DNA of 24,610 bases from UBA1172 sp049889655 (lineage in GTDB: Bacteria; Pseudomonadota; Alphaproteobacteria; Puniceispirillales; UBA1172): the NCBI GenBank assembly GCA_049889655.1, contig JBMHCY010000005.1, positions 1-24,610 on the forward strand. The letters are read 5' to 3'. Under the pieces are notes generated by a model. It had not been told where the DNA came from. It saw only the letters and a program-made list of their open reading frames with translations, and ran no database searches. Position 1 is the first letter of the stretch. Each line of letters begins with the position of its first letter. Below are positions 1-7,607 of the stretch, piece by piece. The translations under genes and the position numbers were made by a program.

Positions 1-339
1 TACATGATCACCAAGAGAACGCGCCTTTTGCGTGAGCGGAAGGGTTGGAGGCAAAAGCGAATGGCCAATGCGTTGCAAGTATCACTGTCAAATTATCAGA
101 ATTATGAATACCGTAGCATCTTACCCGTATATCTAATGACAACTTTTTGTGACGTTGTTGATATTGATGTTCGTGAATTTATTTCAAATGAAATAACGAG
201 TCTTGATGTTGCATTGTTGAAGTGGCACGAAGAAGCCAGTGAATGCAAAGTACTTCTTGAAAATATGCGGTCGAACTTCGTTGATGGGAAAATAGTGCCT
301 ATCACTAAGCTCCCTCTCCCTGACAGCGAAGGCTCATAA
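1..339 (+). CDS. XRE-like HTH small protein, copy 1 (5' end cut by window)
   Basis: Probable DNA-binding protein of the XRE/Cro helix-turn-helix type; target unknown. The visible part reads from the Tyr codon at 1-3 and the ATG at 4. The HTH covers roughly residues 4-50 from that ATG (LLRERKGWRQKRMANALQVS, then NYQNYEYRS), followed by a helical tail with KWHEEASECKVLLENM and an end rich in Pro/Ser. Copy 2 downstream has ten extra N-terminal codons ending in the same Tyr-Met, so this gene most likely begins just before the window. It matches copy 2 with no indel (constant offset 383 bp). Base composition is more AT-rich than the genes after position 900, which suggests transfer. The HTH call is from pattern only; no specific family is recognised. 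Confidence 0.6.
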   Translation, partial: YMITKRTRLLRERKGWRQKRMANALQVSLSNYQNYEYRSILPVYLMTTFCDVVDIDVREFISNEITSLDVALLKWHEEASECKVLLENMRSNFVDGKIVPITKLPLPDSEGS

Positions 340-356
340 CCACAGAGAGAAGAGCA

Positions 357-722
357 ATGCGCCTAACACCAACACAATACAATTACATGATCACCAAGAG
401 AACGCGCCTTTTGCGTGAGCAGACAGGCTACAATCAAAAAGAAATGGCTGCCACACTTCAAATTCCATTAACAAACTATCAAAAATATGAATATCGCAGC
501 CTTCTCCCCCACAACTTGATAATTCCTTTTTGCAGAATCGTGAAAATCGATTTTGAAGCATTCCTTTCGCATGAGGTGACAAAAACCGATATCAAGCTGT
601 TGCAGTGGCACGAAAAGGATACCAACTGCAAGGTGCTGCTTGAAAATATGCGGCCGAATTTCGTTGATGAGAAAATAGTGCCTATCACTAAGCTCCCTCT
701 CCCTGACAGCGAAGGCTCATAA
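357..722 (+). CDS. XRE-like HTH small protein, copy 2
   Basis: Predicted 121-residue helix-turn-helix protein, paralog of the preceding gene and 17 bp after its stop. The start at 357 (MRLTPTQYNYMITK) is preceded by a purine-rich GAGAGAAGAG stretch that could act as ribosome binding site; the ATG at 387 is the alternative. The HTH lies about residues 14-60 (LREQTGYNQKEMAATLQIP, NYQKYEYRS). The C-terminal tail (IVPITKLPLPDSEGS) is identical to copy 1, while the middle of the protein has diverged strongly. Spacing suggests the two are cotranscribed. No toxin, antitoxin or phage partner is visible in the window, so a role as repressor or antitoxin cannot be assigned. Confidence 0.65.
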   Translation: MRLTPTQYNYMITKRTRLLREQTGYNQKEMAATLQIPLTNYQKYEYRSLLPHNLIIPFCRIVKIDFEAFLSHEVTKTDIKLLQWHEKDTNCKVLLENMRPNFVDEKIVPITKLPLPDSEGS

Positions 723-828
723 TATTTTCAAAAAAAGTTTAAACAAATATTTATATTAACCATTTAGGAAACAGGATAATCAGCACCCTCTTTCCCCGGT
801 TCGATGAACCTGCTATAACCCCTCTTGC
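723..828. other. AT-rich spacer before tRNA-Gly
   Basis: Non-coding stretch that starts with A/T runs and becomes GC-rich from about 780. A TATAAC at 814-819 lies ten bases before the tRNA and could be its -10 element; the matching -35 region (TTTCCC, 791-796, 17 bp away) is poor. No terminator with a convincing stem and T-run was seen for the two HTH genes. Confidence 0.35.
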
Positions 829-902
829 GCGGCCGTGGTGTAGTGGTAGCACAAGAGCCTTCCAAGCTCTTAGGGCCAGTTCGAGTCTGGTCGGCCGCTC
901 CA
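829..902 (+). tRNA. tRNA-Gly (anticodon TCC)
   Basis: A complete cloverleaf can be drawn: acceptor GCGGCCG pairs with CGGCCGC, the D-arm contains AGTGGTAG, the anticodon stem AGAGC/GCTCT encloses the loop CTTCCAA (anticodon TCC), and the T-arm is GCCAG-TTCGAGT-CTGGT. Discriminator T and an encoded CCA end follow. It reads glycine GGA/GGG codons. It faces queG tail to tail, with 9 bp between the tRNA end and the queG stop codon. Confidence 0.96.
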
Positions 903-911
903 TCCCCTCTT

Positions 912-2036
912 TTATTGCCCGGCCCTTTCCCATTCCTCCCGGATGAGCGGTGACGGGTTTTCTTTAAGAGCCGCATCCCGCAAGGCCGCGATCTCATCGG
1001 CGGGCATCACCTGCCCCAAGGCCCAGATCGCAGCCCCTTTGATCACTTCATTTTCTGATTGAAGATAACTCTTTATTTGACTGATATACTTTTTATTTCC
1101 TGAATTTCCGGCAGCGATGAGAAGGTTCCGCAGAAAGCCTTCATGGCCTGCCCGGCGCACCGGCGTTCCGGCAAATCGCTGCCTGAAACCGGCATCATCG
1201 AGCCCCAGCAATTCTTCAAGATCAGGCATCGAGAGGCCATCCTTTGCCTGCAATTTGATCTCATTGGCTGTTTGGGCAAAGCGGTTCCAGGGGCAGACGG
1301 CAAGGCAGTCATCACAACCGAAAACACGGTTGCCCATCGGCTTTCTGAATTCACGGGGGATCGGCCCCCGGTGCTCGATGGTCAGGTAGGAAATACACCG
1401 CCGGGCATCAAGCCGGTAGGGCTCCGGAAAGGCGTTGGTGGGGCAGATATCAAGACAGGCGGTGCAGGACCCGCAATGATCGGTCTCAGCCGCCGGTTCT
1501 GCCCAGTCGGCGGTGGTCAGGATCACCCCCAGAAACAGCCATGAGCCGAATTCCCGCGACACCACATTGGTATGCTTGCCTTGCCAGCCCAGCCCGGCAC
1601 GGGCAGCGAGCGGCTTTTCCATCAGCGGGGCGGTATCAACAAAGACCTTGACCTCAACCCCTTCGCTTGCGGCGATACGGCCAGCGATCTGCTTGAGCCT
1701 GCCCTTGAGCACCTCGTGGTAATCGCGTCCCCGGGCATAGACCGAAATATTGGCGGCATCAGGCTGATCAAGGTTCTGCATGGGGTCATGATCAGGGCCG
1801 TAATTCATCGCCAGCACAATCGCGGTGCGGGCATCGGGCCACATGGCCCGGGGGCTGATCCGGCGGTCGCGGGTTTCGGCCAGCCAGGTCATTTGCCCCA
1901 TATGCCCGGCATCGATGAATGCATCGAGCCGCCGGGCCTGATCGAGGGAAGCCTCCGCCGAGACAAAAGCCACCTGCTCAAACCCTTCCTTGAGGGCATC
2001 GTCGCGAATCCGGGCCCTGATGGTTGTACTGGTCAT
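912..2036 (-). CDS. queG: Epoxyqueuosine reductase QueG
   Basis: Cobalamin-dependent iron-sulfur enzyme that reduces epoxyqueuosine to queuosine in tRNA, the last step of queuosine synthesis. From the ATG at 2036 the protein has 374 residues, usual for the family. It shows VFVDTAP (131-137, containing the probable catalytic Asp134), a first 4Fe-4S motif at Cys188/191/194/198 (CGSCTACLDICP), and the second cluster ligands Cys214, 241, 244 and 248 (CDDCLAVCPW). YLTIEHRGPIP at 217-227 is typical. The C-terminal ~70 residues look like a HEAT-type helical repeat. A TTG at 2054 is an alternative start six codons upstream; neither has a strong ribosome binding site. It follows tgt in the same direction and is probably cotranscribed with queA and tgt. 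Confidence 0.95.
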   Translation of the reverse strand: MTSTTIRARIRDDALKEGFEQVAFVSAEASLDQARRLDAFIDAGHMGQMTWLAETRDRRISPRAMWPDARTAIVLAMNYGPDHDPMQNLDQPDAANISVYARGRDYHEVLKGRLKQIAGRIAASEGVEVKVFVDTAPLMEKPLAARAGLGWQGKHTNVVSREFGSWLFLGVILTTADWAEPAAETDHCGSCTACLDICPTNAFPEPYRLDARRCISYLTIEHRGPIPREFRKPMGNRVFGCDDCLAVCPWNRFAQTANEIKLQAKDGLSMPDLEELLGLDDAGFRQRFAGTPVRRAGHEGFLRNLLIAAGNSGNKKYISQIKSYLQSENEVIKGAAIWALGQVMPADEIAALRDAALKENPSPLIREEWERAGQ

Positions 2037-2066
2037 GGCCTGAAGATGACGCAAAAATGCGGCAAA

Positions 2067-3194
2067 TTAAAGAGGCTCGATATCACCGCACGCCTGCCCG
2101 GCCCTGAAATCAGCCTCAAAGGCCTCAAACTGCCCGGCTTCGATGGCCTCACGGGCAGCCCTGGTCAGGTCCTGATAATACTGAATGTTATGGCGGCTCA
2201 GCAGCATCAGCCCCAGCACTTCATCAGCCTTAAAGAGGTGATGCAGATAGGCCCGGCTATAGCGCGTGCAGGCAGGGCAGGAACAGCCTTCATCAAGCGG
2301 GCGCGTGTCTTCGGCATGGCGCGCGTTTTTGATATTGACCGGGCCCCGGCGGGTGAATCCCTGGCCGGTGCGGCCGGATCGCGTGGGCAGCACGCAATCG
2401 AACATATCAATCCCGCGCTTGATGCCGCCAACGATATCATCGGGCTTGCCAACCCCCATCAGATAGCGCGGCTTGTTATCCTGCATCAGCGGGGTGGTGG
2501 CATCGAGGGTTTCGAACATCGCCTGCTGGCCTTCGCCCACGGCAAGGCCGCCGACGGCATAGCCTTCAAAGCCGATCTCATGCAGCGCATCGACACTTTC
2601 AGCACGCAATTCCGGATAGACCGACCCCTGAACGATGCCGAACTGGCCATAGCCCTCACGCGGGGTGAAAGCGTCACGGCAGCGTTTTGCCCAGCGCATC
2701 GACAGCCGCATCGATTCCGCGGCAGTCTTTTCATCTGCCGGAAACGGGGTGCATTCATCAAAAGCCATGGTGATCGTGGCGTCGAGCATCCGCTGGATAT
2801 CGGTGGAGCGTTCCGGGGTCAGCTCGTGGCGGCTGCCGTCGAGATGCGATTTGAAAACAACCCCGTCTTCGCTGATCTTCCGCAATTCACCCAGCGACAT
2901 CACCTGGAAGCCGCCGGAATCAGTAAGCAGCGGGCCATCCCAGCCCATCATGTGGCGGACACCGCCCAGCCGTTCAACCCGTTCCGGCCCCGGCCGCAGC
3001 ATCAAATGATAGGTATTCGCCAGAATGATCATCGCCCCGGTGGCACGGACATCATCAACGGTCATCGCCTTGACTGTGGCTGCTGTCCCGACAGGCATGA
3101 AGACCGGGGTTTCGATGATGCCATGGGCTGTCACCACCTGGCCACGCCGGGCCCGGCCATCGGTGGCTTTCAGGGAAAAGGAAAAGGCTGTCAT
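2067..3194 (-). CDS. tgt: Queuine tRNA-ribosyltransferase (TGT)
   Basis: Exchanges guanine-34 for preQ1 in tRNAs with GUN anticodons (Asp, Asn, His, Tyr). 375 residues, full length. TDSGGFQVMSL at 91-101 is the substrate-binding Asp motif; GIDMFDCVLPTRSGRTG at 261-277 carries the catalytic aspartate and the tRNA-contact segment; the structural zinc site is Cys304, Cys306, Cys309 and His335. The ATG overlaps the queA stop as ATGA, so translation is probably coupled. Its product tRNA is the substrate of QueA and then QueG, both encoded next to it. Confidence 0.98.
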   Translation of the reverse strand: MTAFSFSLKATDGRARRGQVVTAHGIIETPVFMPVGTAATVKAMTVDDVRATGAMIILANTYHLMLRPGPERVERLGGVRHMMGWDGPLLTDSGGFQVMSLGELRKISEDGVVFKSHLDGSRHELTPERSTDIQRMLDATITMAFDECTPFPADEKTAAESMRLSMRWAKRCRDAFTPREGYGQFGIVQGSVYPELRAESVDALHEIGFEGYAVGGLAVGEGQQAMFETLDATTPLMQDNKPRYLMGVGKPDDIVGGIKRGIDMFDCVLPTRSGRTGQGFTRRGPVNIKNARHAEDTRPLDEGCSCPACTRYSRAYLHHLFKADEVLGLMLLSRHNIQYYQDLTRAAREAIEAGQFEAFEADFRAGQACGDIEPL

Positions 3195-4225
3195 TGCATC
3201 CGCTCCATCAGGCAGGCGTCTCCGTAGGAAAAGAACCGGTAGCCCTGATCGATCGCATGGGCATAGGCCCGGTCGATCAGCGGCTTTCCGGCAAATGCCG
3301 AGACCAGCATCAGCAAGGTCGATTTCGGCAGATGAAAATTGGTCATCAGCACATCCACAACCCCGAATTCAAACCCGGGCAGAATATAGAGATCGGTTTC
3401 CGCCGCATAGGGCCTGATCTCACCGTGATCACGCCAGCAGGCTTCGAGGATTCGCAGTGACGTTGTGCCGACAGCGATCACCCGCCCCCCGGCCGCCCGG
3501 GTTTCGGTGATGAGCGTTGCGGTTTCCGGGCTGATCGAACCCCATTCAGTGTGCATCCGGTGGTCACGGGGGTCATCGGCCTTAACAGGCAGAAAGGTTC
3601 CCGCCCCGACATGCAGTGTCACCGGGGCCATCGTCACCCCCCGGGCCTTGATCGCGTCGATGAGTTCCGGGGTGAAATGCAGCCCGGCAGTGGGCGCGGC
3701 TACAGCCCCTGTTTCGCGGGCAAACATCGTCTGATAGTGATCGGCGTCATCGTCACGGACACCATCAGGCCGGGGAATATAGGGCGGCAGCGGCATCACC
3801 CCGACCTTTTGCAGCAACGTTTCGAACGCCTCGCCGCCATGACTGAAGGCAAGCCCGCGCTCCCCCTCCTCACCGATCAGATCCACCTCGGCCTCAAGGC
3901 CTTCGCCAAAATCGATCATATCGCCGAGACGAAGTTTCTTGGCAGGGCGGGCAAAGCACCGCCAGTGCCGGTCATCGATCCGGCGATGCAGCGTCACTTC
4001 GATCCGGGCTTCCCCGCGACGGCCAGTGAGCCGGGCGGGCAGCACCCGGGTATCATTGACGATCATCAGATCACCCGCTTCAAGGCAGGATGGCAGATCA
4101 GCCACAATCCGGTCACAGAGAGTGCCACCGCGCATATCAAGCAGCCGTGCAGCGGTTCGCGGTGACGCCGGTTCGGAGGCGATCACCTCCGGCGGCAGGG
4201 GATAATCAAAATCACTGAGTTTCAT
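3191..4225 (-). CDS. queA: S-adenosylmethionine:tRNA ribosyltransferase-isomerase QueA
   Basis: Transfers and isomerises the ribosyl moiety of SAM onto preQ1-tRNA, giving epoxyqueuosine. 344 residues, usual length. The N-terminus MKLSDFDYPLPPEVIA and the internal segments LIVNDTRVLPARL-like (MIVNDTRVLPARL), AAPTAGLHFT, HVGAGTFLPV and TNFHLPKSTLL are characteristic of the family. The start lies three bases after the kdsD stop and has no clear ribosome binding site, so it probably depends on translational coupling. Four bases overlap with tgt. Together queA-tgt-queG encode the tRNA-level part of queuosine synthesis; the preQ1-making genes (queCDEF) are not in the window. Confidence 0.98.
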   Translation of the reverse strand: MKLSDFDYPLPPEVIASEPASPRTAARLLDMRGGTLCDRIVADLPSCLEAGDLMIVNDTRVLPARLTGRRGEARIEVTLHRRIDDRHWRCFARPAKKLRLGDMIDFGEGLEAEVDLIGEEGERGLAFSHGGEAFETLLQKVGVMPLPPYIPRPDGVRDDDADHYQTMFARETGAVAAPTAGLHFTPELIDAIKARGVTMAPVTLHVGAGTFLPVKADDPRDHRMHTEWGSISPETATLITETRAAGGRVIAVGTTSLRILEACWRDHGEIRPYAAETDLYILPGFEFGVVDVLMTNFHLPKSTLLMLVSAFAGKPLIDRAYAHAIDQGYRFFSYGDACLMERMQ

Positions 4226-4228
4226 CGG

Positions 4229-5167
4229 TCAGAAAATCTGGACAACGCCGACAACGGTACCATGCTCCACCACCACAAGGCACTGGACCCGGGCTTCCTG
4301 CATACGTTTTTCCGCTTCGCCCATATTGGTATCAGGGGCGACGGTGAGCGCCCCTTTCGTCATCAATTCGGTGGCGGTGGCCGACCGAAGATCTGTTTTT
4401 TCCAGGAGGCCGCGCCGCAGATCACCATCGGTGATGATGCCTTCGAGCCTGTCAGGCGTTCCCACAAGCGCGATCCCGAGACGGCCTTTCGTCATTGTCA
4501 CGATGACATCCTGCATGGTGTTATCCGGCGAAACGAAGGGCAGGTTTTCACGGATCATATAATCAGAAACTGTGGAAAGCAGCCGCTTGCCAAGAGCCCC
4601 GCCAGGATGGGTGGCGGCGAAATCCTCAGGTTTGAAGCCACGCTTTTCCATGAGCGCAATGGCCAGCGCATCACCTGTCACCAGCGTCATCAGCCCCGAG
4701 GTGGTGGGCGCGAGATTAAGCGGGCAGGCCTCGCGGTCAACGGCGATATCAAGCACCGTATCCGCATGGCTGGCCAGCGTCGAACCCTTGTCCCCTGTCA
4801 TGGCGATAATTCGAGCATCCAGCCTCTTCAACGATGGCAGCAGACGGACGATCTCTTCGGTCTCACCGGAATTGGAGATCATGATCACCACATCACAGGC
4901 ACGCACCTTGCCGAGATCACCGTGGATCGCCTCCGCCGGGTGCAGAAAGATTGATGGGGTGCCGGTGGAGGCAAAGGTGGAAGAAATCTTACGGCCGAAC
5001 AGCCCTGATTTGCCCATACCGCAGACCACGACATGGCCTGTTGCCGTCATCAGCAGATCGACAGCATGGCTGAAATCATCATCCAGCTGGCCCATAAAAC
5101 GGCCAATGGCATCCTGATAGATCGTGCCCATAAGGCGGGCGGCATCAATGGGGTTTTCCGCGCTCAT
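4229..5167 (-). CDS. kdsD: Arabinose-5-phosphate isomerase (KpsF/GutQ family)
   Basis: Converts ribulose-5-phosphate to arabinose-5-phosphate, the first step towards KDO for lipopolysaccharide or capsule. The SIS domain is at about residues 42-170 (CGMGKSGLFGRKIS at 49-62, SNSGETEE at 99-106), THPGG at 187-190 lies before two CBS domains (about 200-255 and 265-312). There are three consecutive in-frame ATGs (5173, 5170, 5167) plus a TTG at 5179; GAGG sits six bases before the third ATG, which decides the start chosen here. The protein ends at VVGVVQIF, about ten residues short of the usual end of the second CBS domain (E. coli KdsD continues with a HDMLRAG-like helix). It stands 66 bp after mobA and three bases before queA. 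Confidence 0.93.
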   Translation of the reverse strand: MSAENPIDAARLMGTIYQDAIGRFMGQLDDDFSHAVDLLMTATGHVVVCGMGKSGLFGRKISSTFASTGTPSIFLHPAEAIHGDLGKVRACDVVIMISNSGETEEIVRLLPSLKRLDARIIAMTGDKGSTLASHADTVLDIAVDREACPLNLAPTTSGLMTLVTGDALAIALMEKRGFKPEDFAATHPGGALGKRLLSTVSDYMIRENLPFVSPDNTMQDVIVTMTKGRLGIALVGTPDRLEGIITDGDLRRGLLEKTDLRSATATELMTKGALTVAPDTNMGEAEKRMQEARVQCLVVVEHGTVVGVVQIF

Positions 5168-5233
5168 CATCATCCTCAATCAAGGTTAAGCAGGGTTTTA
5201 CGCCTTTTGGCCGCAGATTGCAAAGCCTTCGGG

Positions 5234-5854
5234 CTATCCCGAGCCGTTGAGAAAGCGCTCAGCCTCGGCCCTGTCTTCCGGGGTGTTGACGTTGAAGAAC
5301 GGGTCTGGAATGCCGTCAAAGTCAATCTCATCGACCGACCAGGCGGCAGTAAAGCGATCAATCTTGCGGACATCGTGATTGACGAGCTGGTCGCGCAATT
5401 CAGCCCGGATCGACACCGGCCAGAGACAGAAGACCGGATGCCGCTGGCCAAAGGACCGGGCCCGGGCCATATCGGCCCCGTTATTGACAGCCTCGGCCAG
5501 CCGGGCGACCAGATCACGCGGCAAAAACGGAGCATCACCGGCAAAACTCATGACATGATGGCATTGCGGGGCGTGCTGCGAGGCCCAGTCGAGTGCCGCC
5601 AGGACGCCAGCCAACGGCCCCGGAAAACCTGTGAGATTATCAGGCACAATCGGCAGACCGAAACGGTCATAGCCGCGGCTGTCCCCATTGGCATTGATGA
5701 TCATCCGGTGACATTGCGGGGTCGCCCGATCGAGCACATGATCCATCAGCACCCTCTGACCAAGCGGAACAAGCGGCTTGCTGACACCGCCGCCCATCCG
5801 CCGCCCCTGCCCGCCGGCAAGGACAACGCCCAGAATACTGTCACGGGTGATCAT
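5234..5854 (-). CDS. mobA: Molybdenum cofactor guanylyltransferase MobA
   Basis: Joins GMP from GTP to molybdopterin to form the bis-MGD cofactor used by formate dehydrogenases and other DMSO-reductase family enzymes. 206 residues, normal size. The nucleotidyltransferase signature VLAGGQGRRMGG is at 11-22 with Lys26; GPLAG is at 78-82 and the metal-binding Asp106 lies in SFAGDAPFLP. The C-terminal FNVNTPED is typical. The start overlaps the fdhD stop as ATGA, so the two are an operon. Both serve molybdoenzyme maturation, but no molybdoenzyme is encoded in the window. Confidence 0.95.
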   Translation of the reverse strand: MITRDSILGVVLAGGQGRRMGGGVSKPLVPLGQRVLMDHVLDRATPQCHRMIINANGDSRGYDRFGLPIVPDNLTGFPGPLAGVLAALDWASQHAPQCHHVMSFAGDAPFLPRDLVARLAEAVNNGADMARARSFGQRHPVFCLWPVSIRAELRDQLVNHDVRKIDRFTAAWSVDEIDFDGIPDPFFNVNTPEDRAEAERFLNGSG

Positions 5855-6741
5855 CGGGGCCGGTCCTGCTGGCGACGCTGGCGTGAGAGCATATCGACAT
5901 CATCGCCATCTTCCGGTGCTGCATCATGGATGATGCGTTCGATCCCGGACAGGGCGGTGAACCGCCTGCCCCGGGCCCGGCCGATCAGGGTGAGTCCGGC
6001 CTGTCGGGCAAGGTCTACGCCGCTTTCGGTAAAACCGGAACGTGATACAAGAATGGGGATTTCCATCTGCACGGTCTTGATGACCATCTCGCTGGTCAGC
6101 CGCCCGGTGGTATAAAAAATCTTGTCATGGCCCTTAACGCCGTTGAGGAACATCCAGCCGGCGATCTTGTCAACGGCATTGTGACGCCCGACATCTTCCA
6201 TATAGACAAGTGGCTGATCACCGGAGGCCAGCACACAGCCATGGATCGCCCCGGCAGAAAGATAGAGGCTCGGGGCGGTGTTGATCGCTTTTGTCAGCCG
6301 CATCAGCCCGCCTGTATGGATCCGTGCATCGGGGTTGAGCGAAATATCGTCAAAACGTTCCATCATATCGCCGAAAACAGTGCCCTGGGCGCAACCGCTG
6401 GTGCGGACCTTCTGTTGCAGTTTCGCCTCGTAATCCGTCTCGCGTTCGGTGCGGACAACGATCACCCCGAGATCGTCATCGATATCAATCCCGGTGATGA
6501 CATCATCATCCTGGAGCATCCCCTGATTGCGCAGAAAACCCACTGCCAGGCAATCGACCCAGTCGCCCAGCGTCATGGCGGTGACGATTTCCTGACGGTT
6601 GAGGAAGATCGTCATCGGCTTTTCCACAACAACAGGAACACTGATGGCGGTACCGGTTTCGTCAATGCCGTCGATGGTGGCGGTCAGCCCCTCAGCATCG
6701 GGGTTCGGCATGACCGGCGGGAGTTTCATGTTATCATCCAT
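5851..6741 (-). CDS. fdhD: Formate dehydrogenase accessory sulfurtransferase FdhD
   Basis: Delivers sulfur from a cysteine desulfurase to the molybdenum cofactor, making formate dehydrogenase active. 296 residues counted from the ATG at 6741; the ATG at 6729 (MKLPPV) is an alternative with a GGA upstream. Recognisable blocks are MTIFLN (43-48), TSGCAQGTVFGD (114-125), EDVGRHNAVDK (182-192), TTGRLTSEMV (211-220) and SRSGFTESGVDLA. Only one cysteine, Cys117, occupies the place where E. coli FdhD has a CxxC pair. The last ~25 residues are a charged tail not needed by the fold. It is divergent from NAD kinase across about 107 bp. Confidence 0.93.
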   Translation of the reverse strand: MDDNMKLPPVMPNPDAEGLTATIDGIDETGTAISVPVVVEKPMTIFLNRQEIVTAMTLGDWVDCLAVGFLRNQGMLQDDDVITGIDIDDDLGVIVVRTERETDYEAKLQQKVRTSGCAQGTVFGDMMERFDDISLNPDARIHTGGLMRLTKAINTAPSLYLSAGAIHGCVLASGDQPLVYMEDVGRHNAVDKIAGWMFLNGVKGHDKIFYTTGRLTSEMVIKTVQMEIPILVSRSGFTESGVDLARQAGLTLIGRARGRRFTALSGIERIIHDAAPEDGDDVDMLSRQRRQQDRPR

Positions 6742-6848
6742 TCTGGAAATATGGTGATCGTTTGCGTTATCTCAAGATTAGGGCAGCAGCCGGCAGGATG
6801 GCAATAGCGGGATAACTGTGATATATCGCGGCAAACGGAGACAGGTTG
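6742..6848. other. Divergent intergenic region fdhD / nadK
   Basis: Must contain promoters for both directions. GGAG at 6837-6840, eight bases before the ATG at 6849, is the NAD kinase ribosome binding site. GATATATC at 6820-6827 is AT-rich and could be a -10 region, but no good -35 was found at the right distance. No operator-like repeat was seen. Confidence 0.4.
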
Positions 6849-7607
6849 ATGAAACTGCACTTTATCGCTTCAGCACAGCCGGATGCCAAGGCACGCTGCC
6901 AGGAGATGATCGCCCGATACGGTCAGGCGGACGCGGATAACTGCGACCATGTTATCGCCCTCGGCGGTGACGGTGTCATGTTGCAGGCCCTCAAATCAAC
7001 TTTCGAAAACGGTACCCCGGTGTTTGGCATGAATTGCGGGACGGTCGGGTTTCTGATGAATGACTACAGCCCCGACGGCCTGATCGAGCGCATTGAGGCT
7101 GCCGAGGCCACCATCATCCATCCCCTGGAAATGCAGGCGACCGACAGCAGCGGCAAGACAACCACGGCCCACGGGATCAACGAAGTTTCACTGCTGCGCG
7201 AAAGCCATCAGGCAGCTCGGGTGCAGATCCGTGTTGATGGGGTCACCCGGCTTGATGAGCTGGTCTGTGATGGTGTCATGCTGGCAACCCCTGCTGGCAG
7301 CACGGCCTATAATTTTTCCGCCCACGGCCCGATCATCCCCCTCGGCAGTGAAGTGCTGGCCCTGACACCGATCTCACCGTTCCGGCCGCGGCGCTGGCGC
7401 GGGGCGTTGCTGCCGAAATATTCACGGGTGGAATTCAACATCCTCAACGCTGATTGGCGGCCTGTAAGTGCGACAGCGGATTCGTTTAGAATCAGTCATG
7501 TAGAGACAGTTGCTATTAAACAGGATGAGGATATTTCCCTTACCATCCTGTCTGATCCCGGCCATGGTCTCGAGGAAAAAGCGATGAAAGAGCAGTTTGT
7601 GCTCTAG
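6849..7607 (+). CDS. nadK: NAD kinase
   Basis: Phosphorylates NAD+ to NADP+ and so sets the NADP(H) pool. 252 residues from the ATG at 6849, chosen because of GGAG at the proper spacing; the TTG just before it is less likely. The GGDG motif is at 39-42 (IALGGDGVMLQAL), NCGTVGFLMN at 62-71, the NE pair at 111-112 and the conserved DGVMLATPAGSTAYNFSAHG at 141-160. The length matches the short alphaproteobacterial NAD kinases without an N-terminal extension. It converges on the hydrolase gene, and the two stop codons share the palindrome CTAG. Confidence 0.96.
   Translation: MKLHFIASAQPDAKARCQEMIARYGQADADNCDHVIALGGDGVMLQALKSTFENGTPVFGMNCGTVGFLMNDYSPDGLIERIEAAEATIIHPLEMQATDSSGKTTTAHGINEVSLLRESHQAARVQIRVDGVTRLDELVCDGVMLATPAGSTAYNFSAHGPIIPLGSEVLALTPISPFRPRRWRGALLPKYSRVEFNILNADWRPVSATADSFRISHVETVAIKQDEDISLTILSDPGHGLEEKAMKEQFVL

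Larger units (their letters stand above)
1..722 (+). repeat. Tandem gene duplication, period 383 bp, with near-identical ends
   Basis: Bases 1-37 equal 384-420, and bases 288-339 equal 671-722. Between these caps the copies differ at many positions, yet the offset stays 383 bp with no net indel. The repeat unit is one HTH gene plus its short leader. Confidence 0.85.

Noticed and set aside
1..722. CRISPR-like or satellite repeat array
   Set aside because: Only two copies of a 383-bp coding unit are present, with no short spaced repeats; it is a gene duplication.
357..722. Toxin-antitoxin pair made by the two HTH genes
   Set aside because: Both proteins are the same HTH type, and no toxin-like fold is visible next to them.
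829..2036. Functional link between the tRNA-Gly and the queuosine genes
   Set aside because: Queuosine is placed in tRNAs with GUN anticodons (Asp, Asn, His, Tyr), not in tRNA-Gly(TCC), so adjacency is probably chance.
1572..3227. Long plus-strand open frame of about 550 codons opposite queG and tgt
   Set aside because: Its sequence has no family features, and the minus strand encodes two unmistakable enzymes; GC-rich codon use often leaves such antisense frames open.
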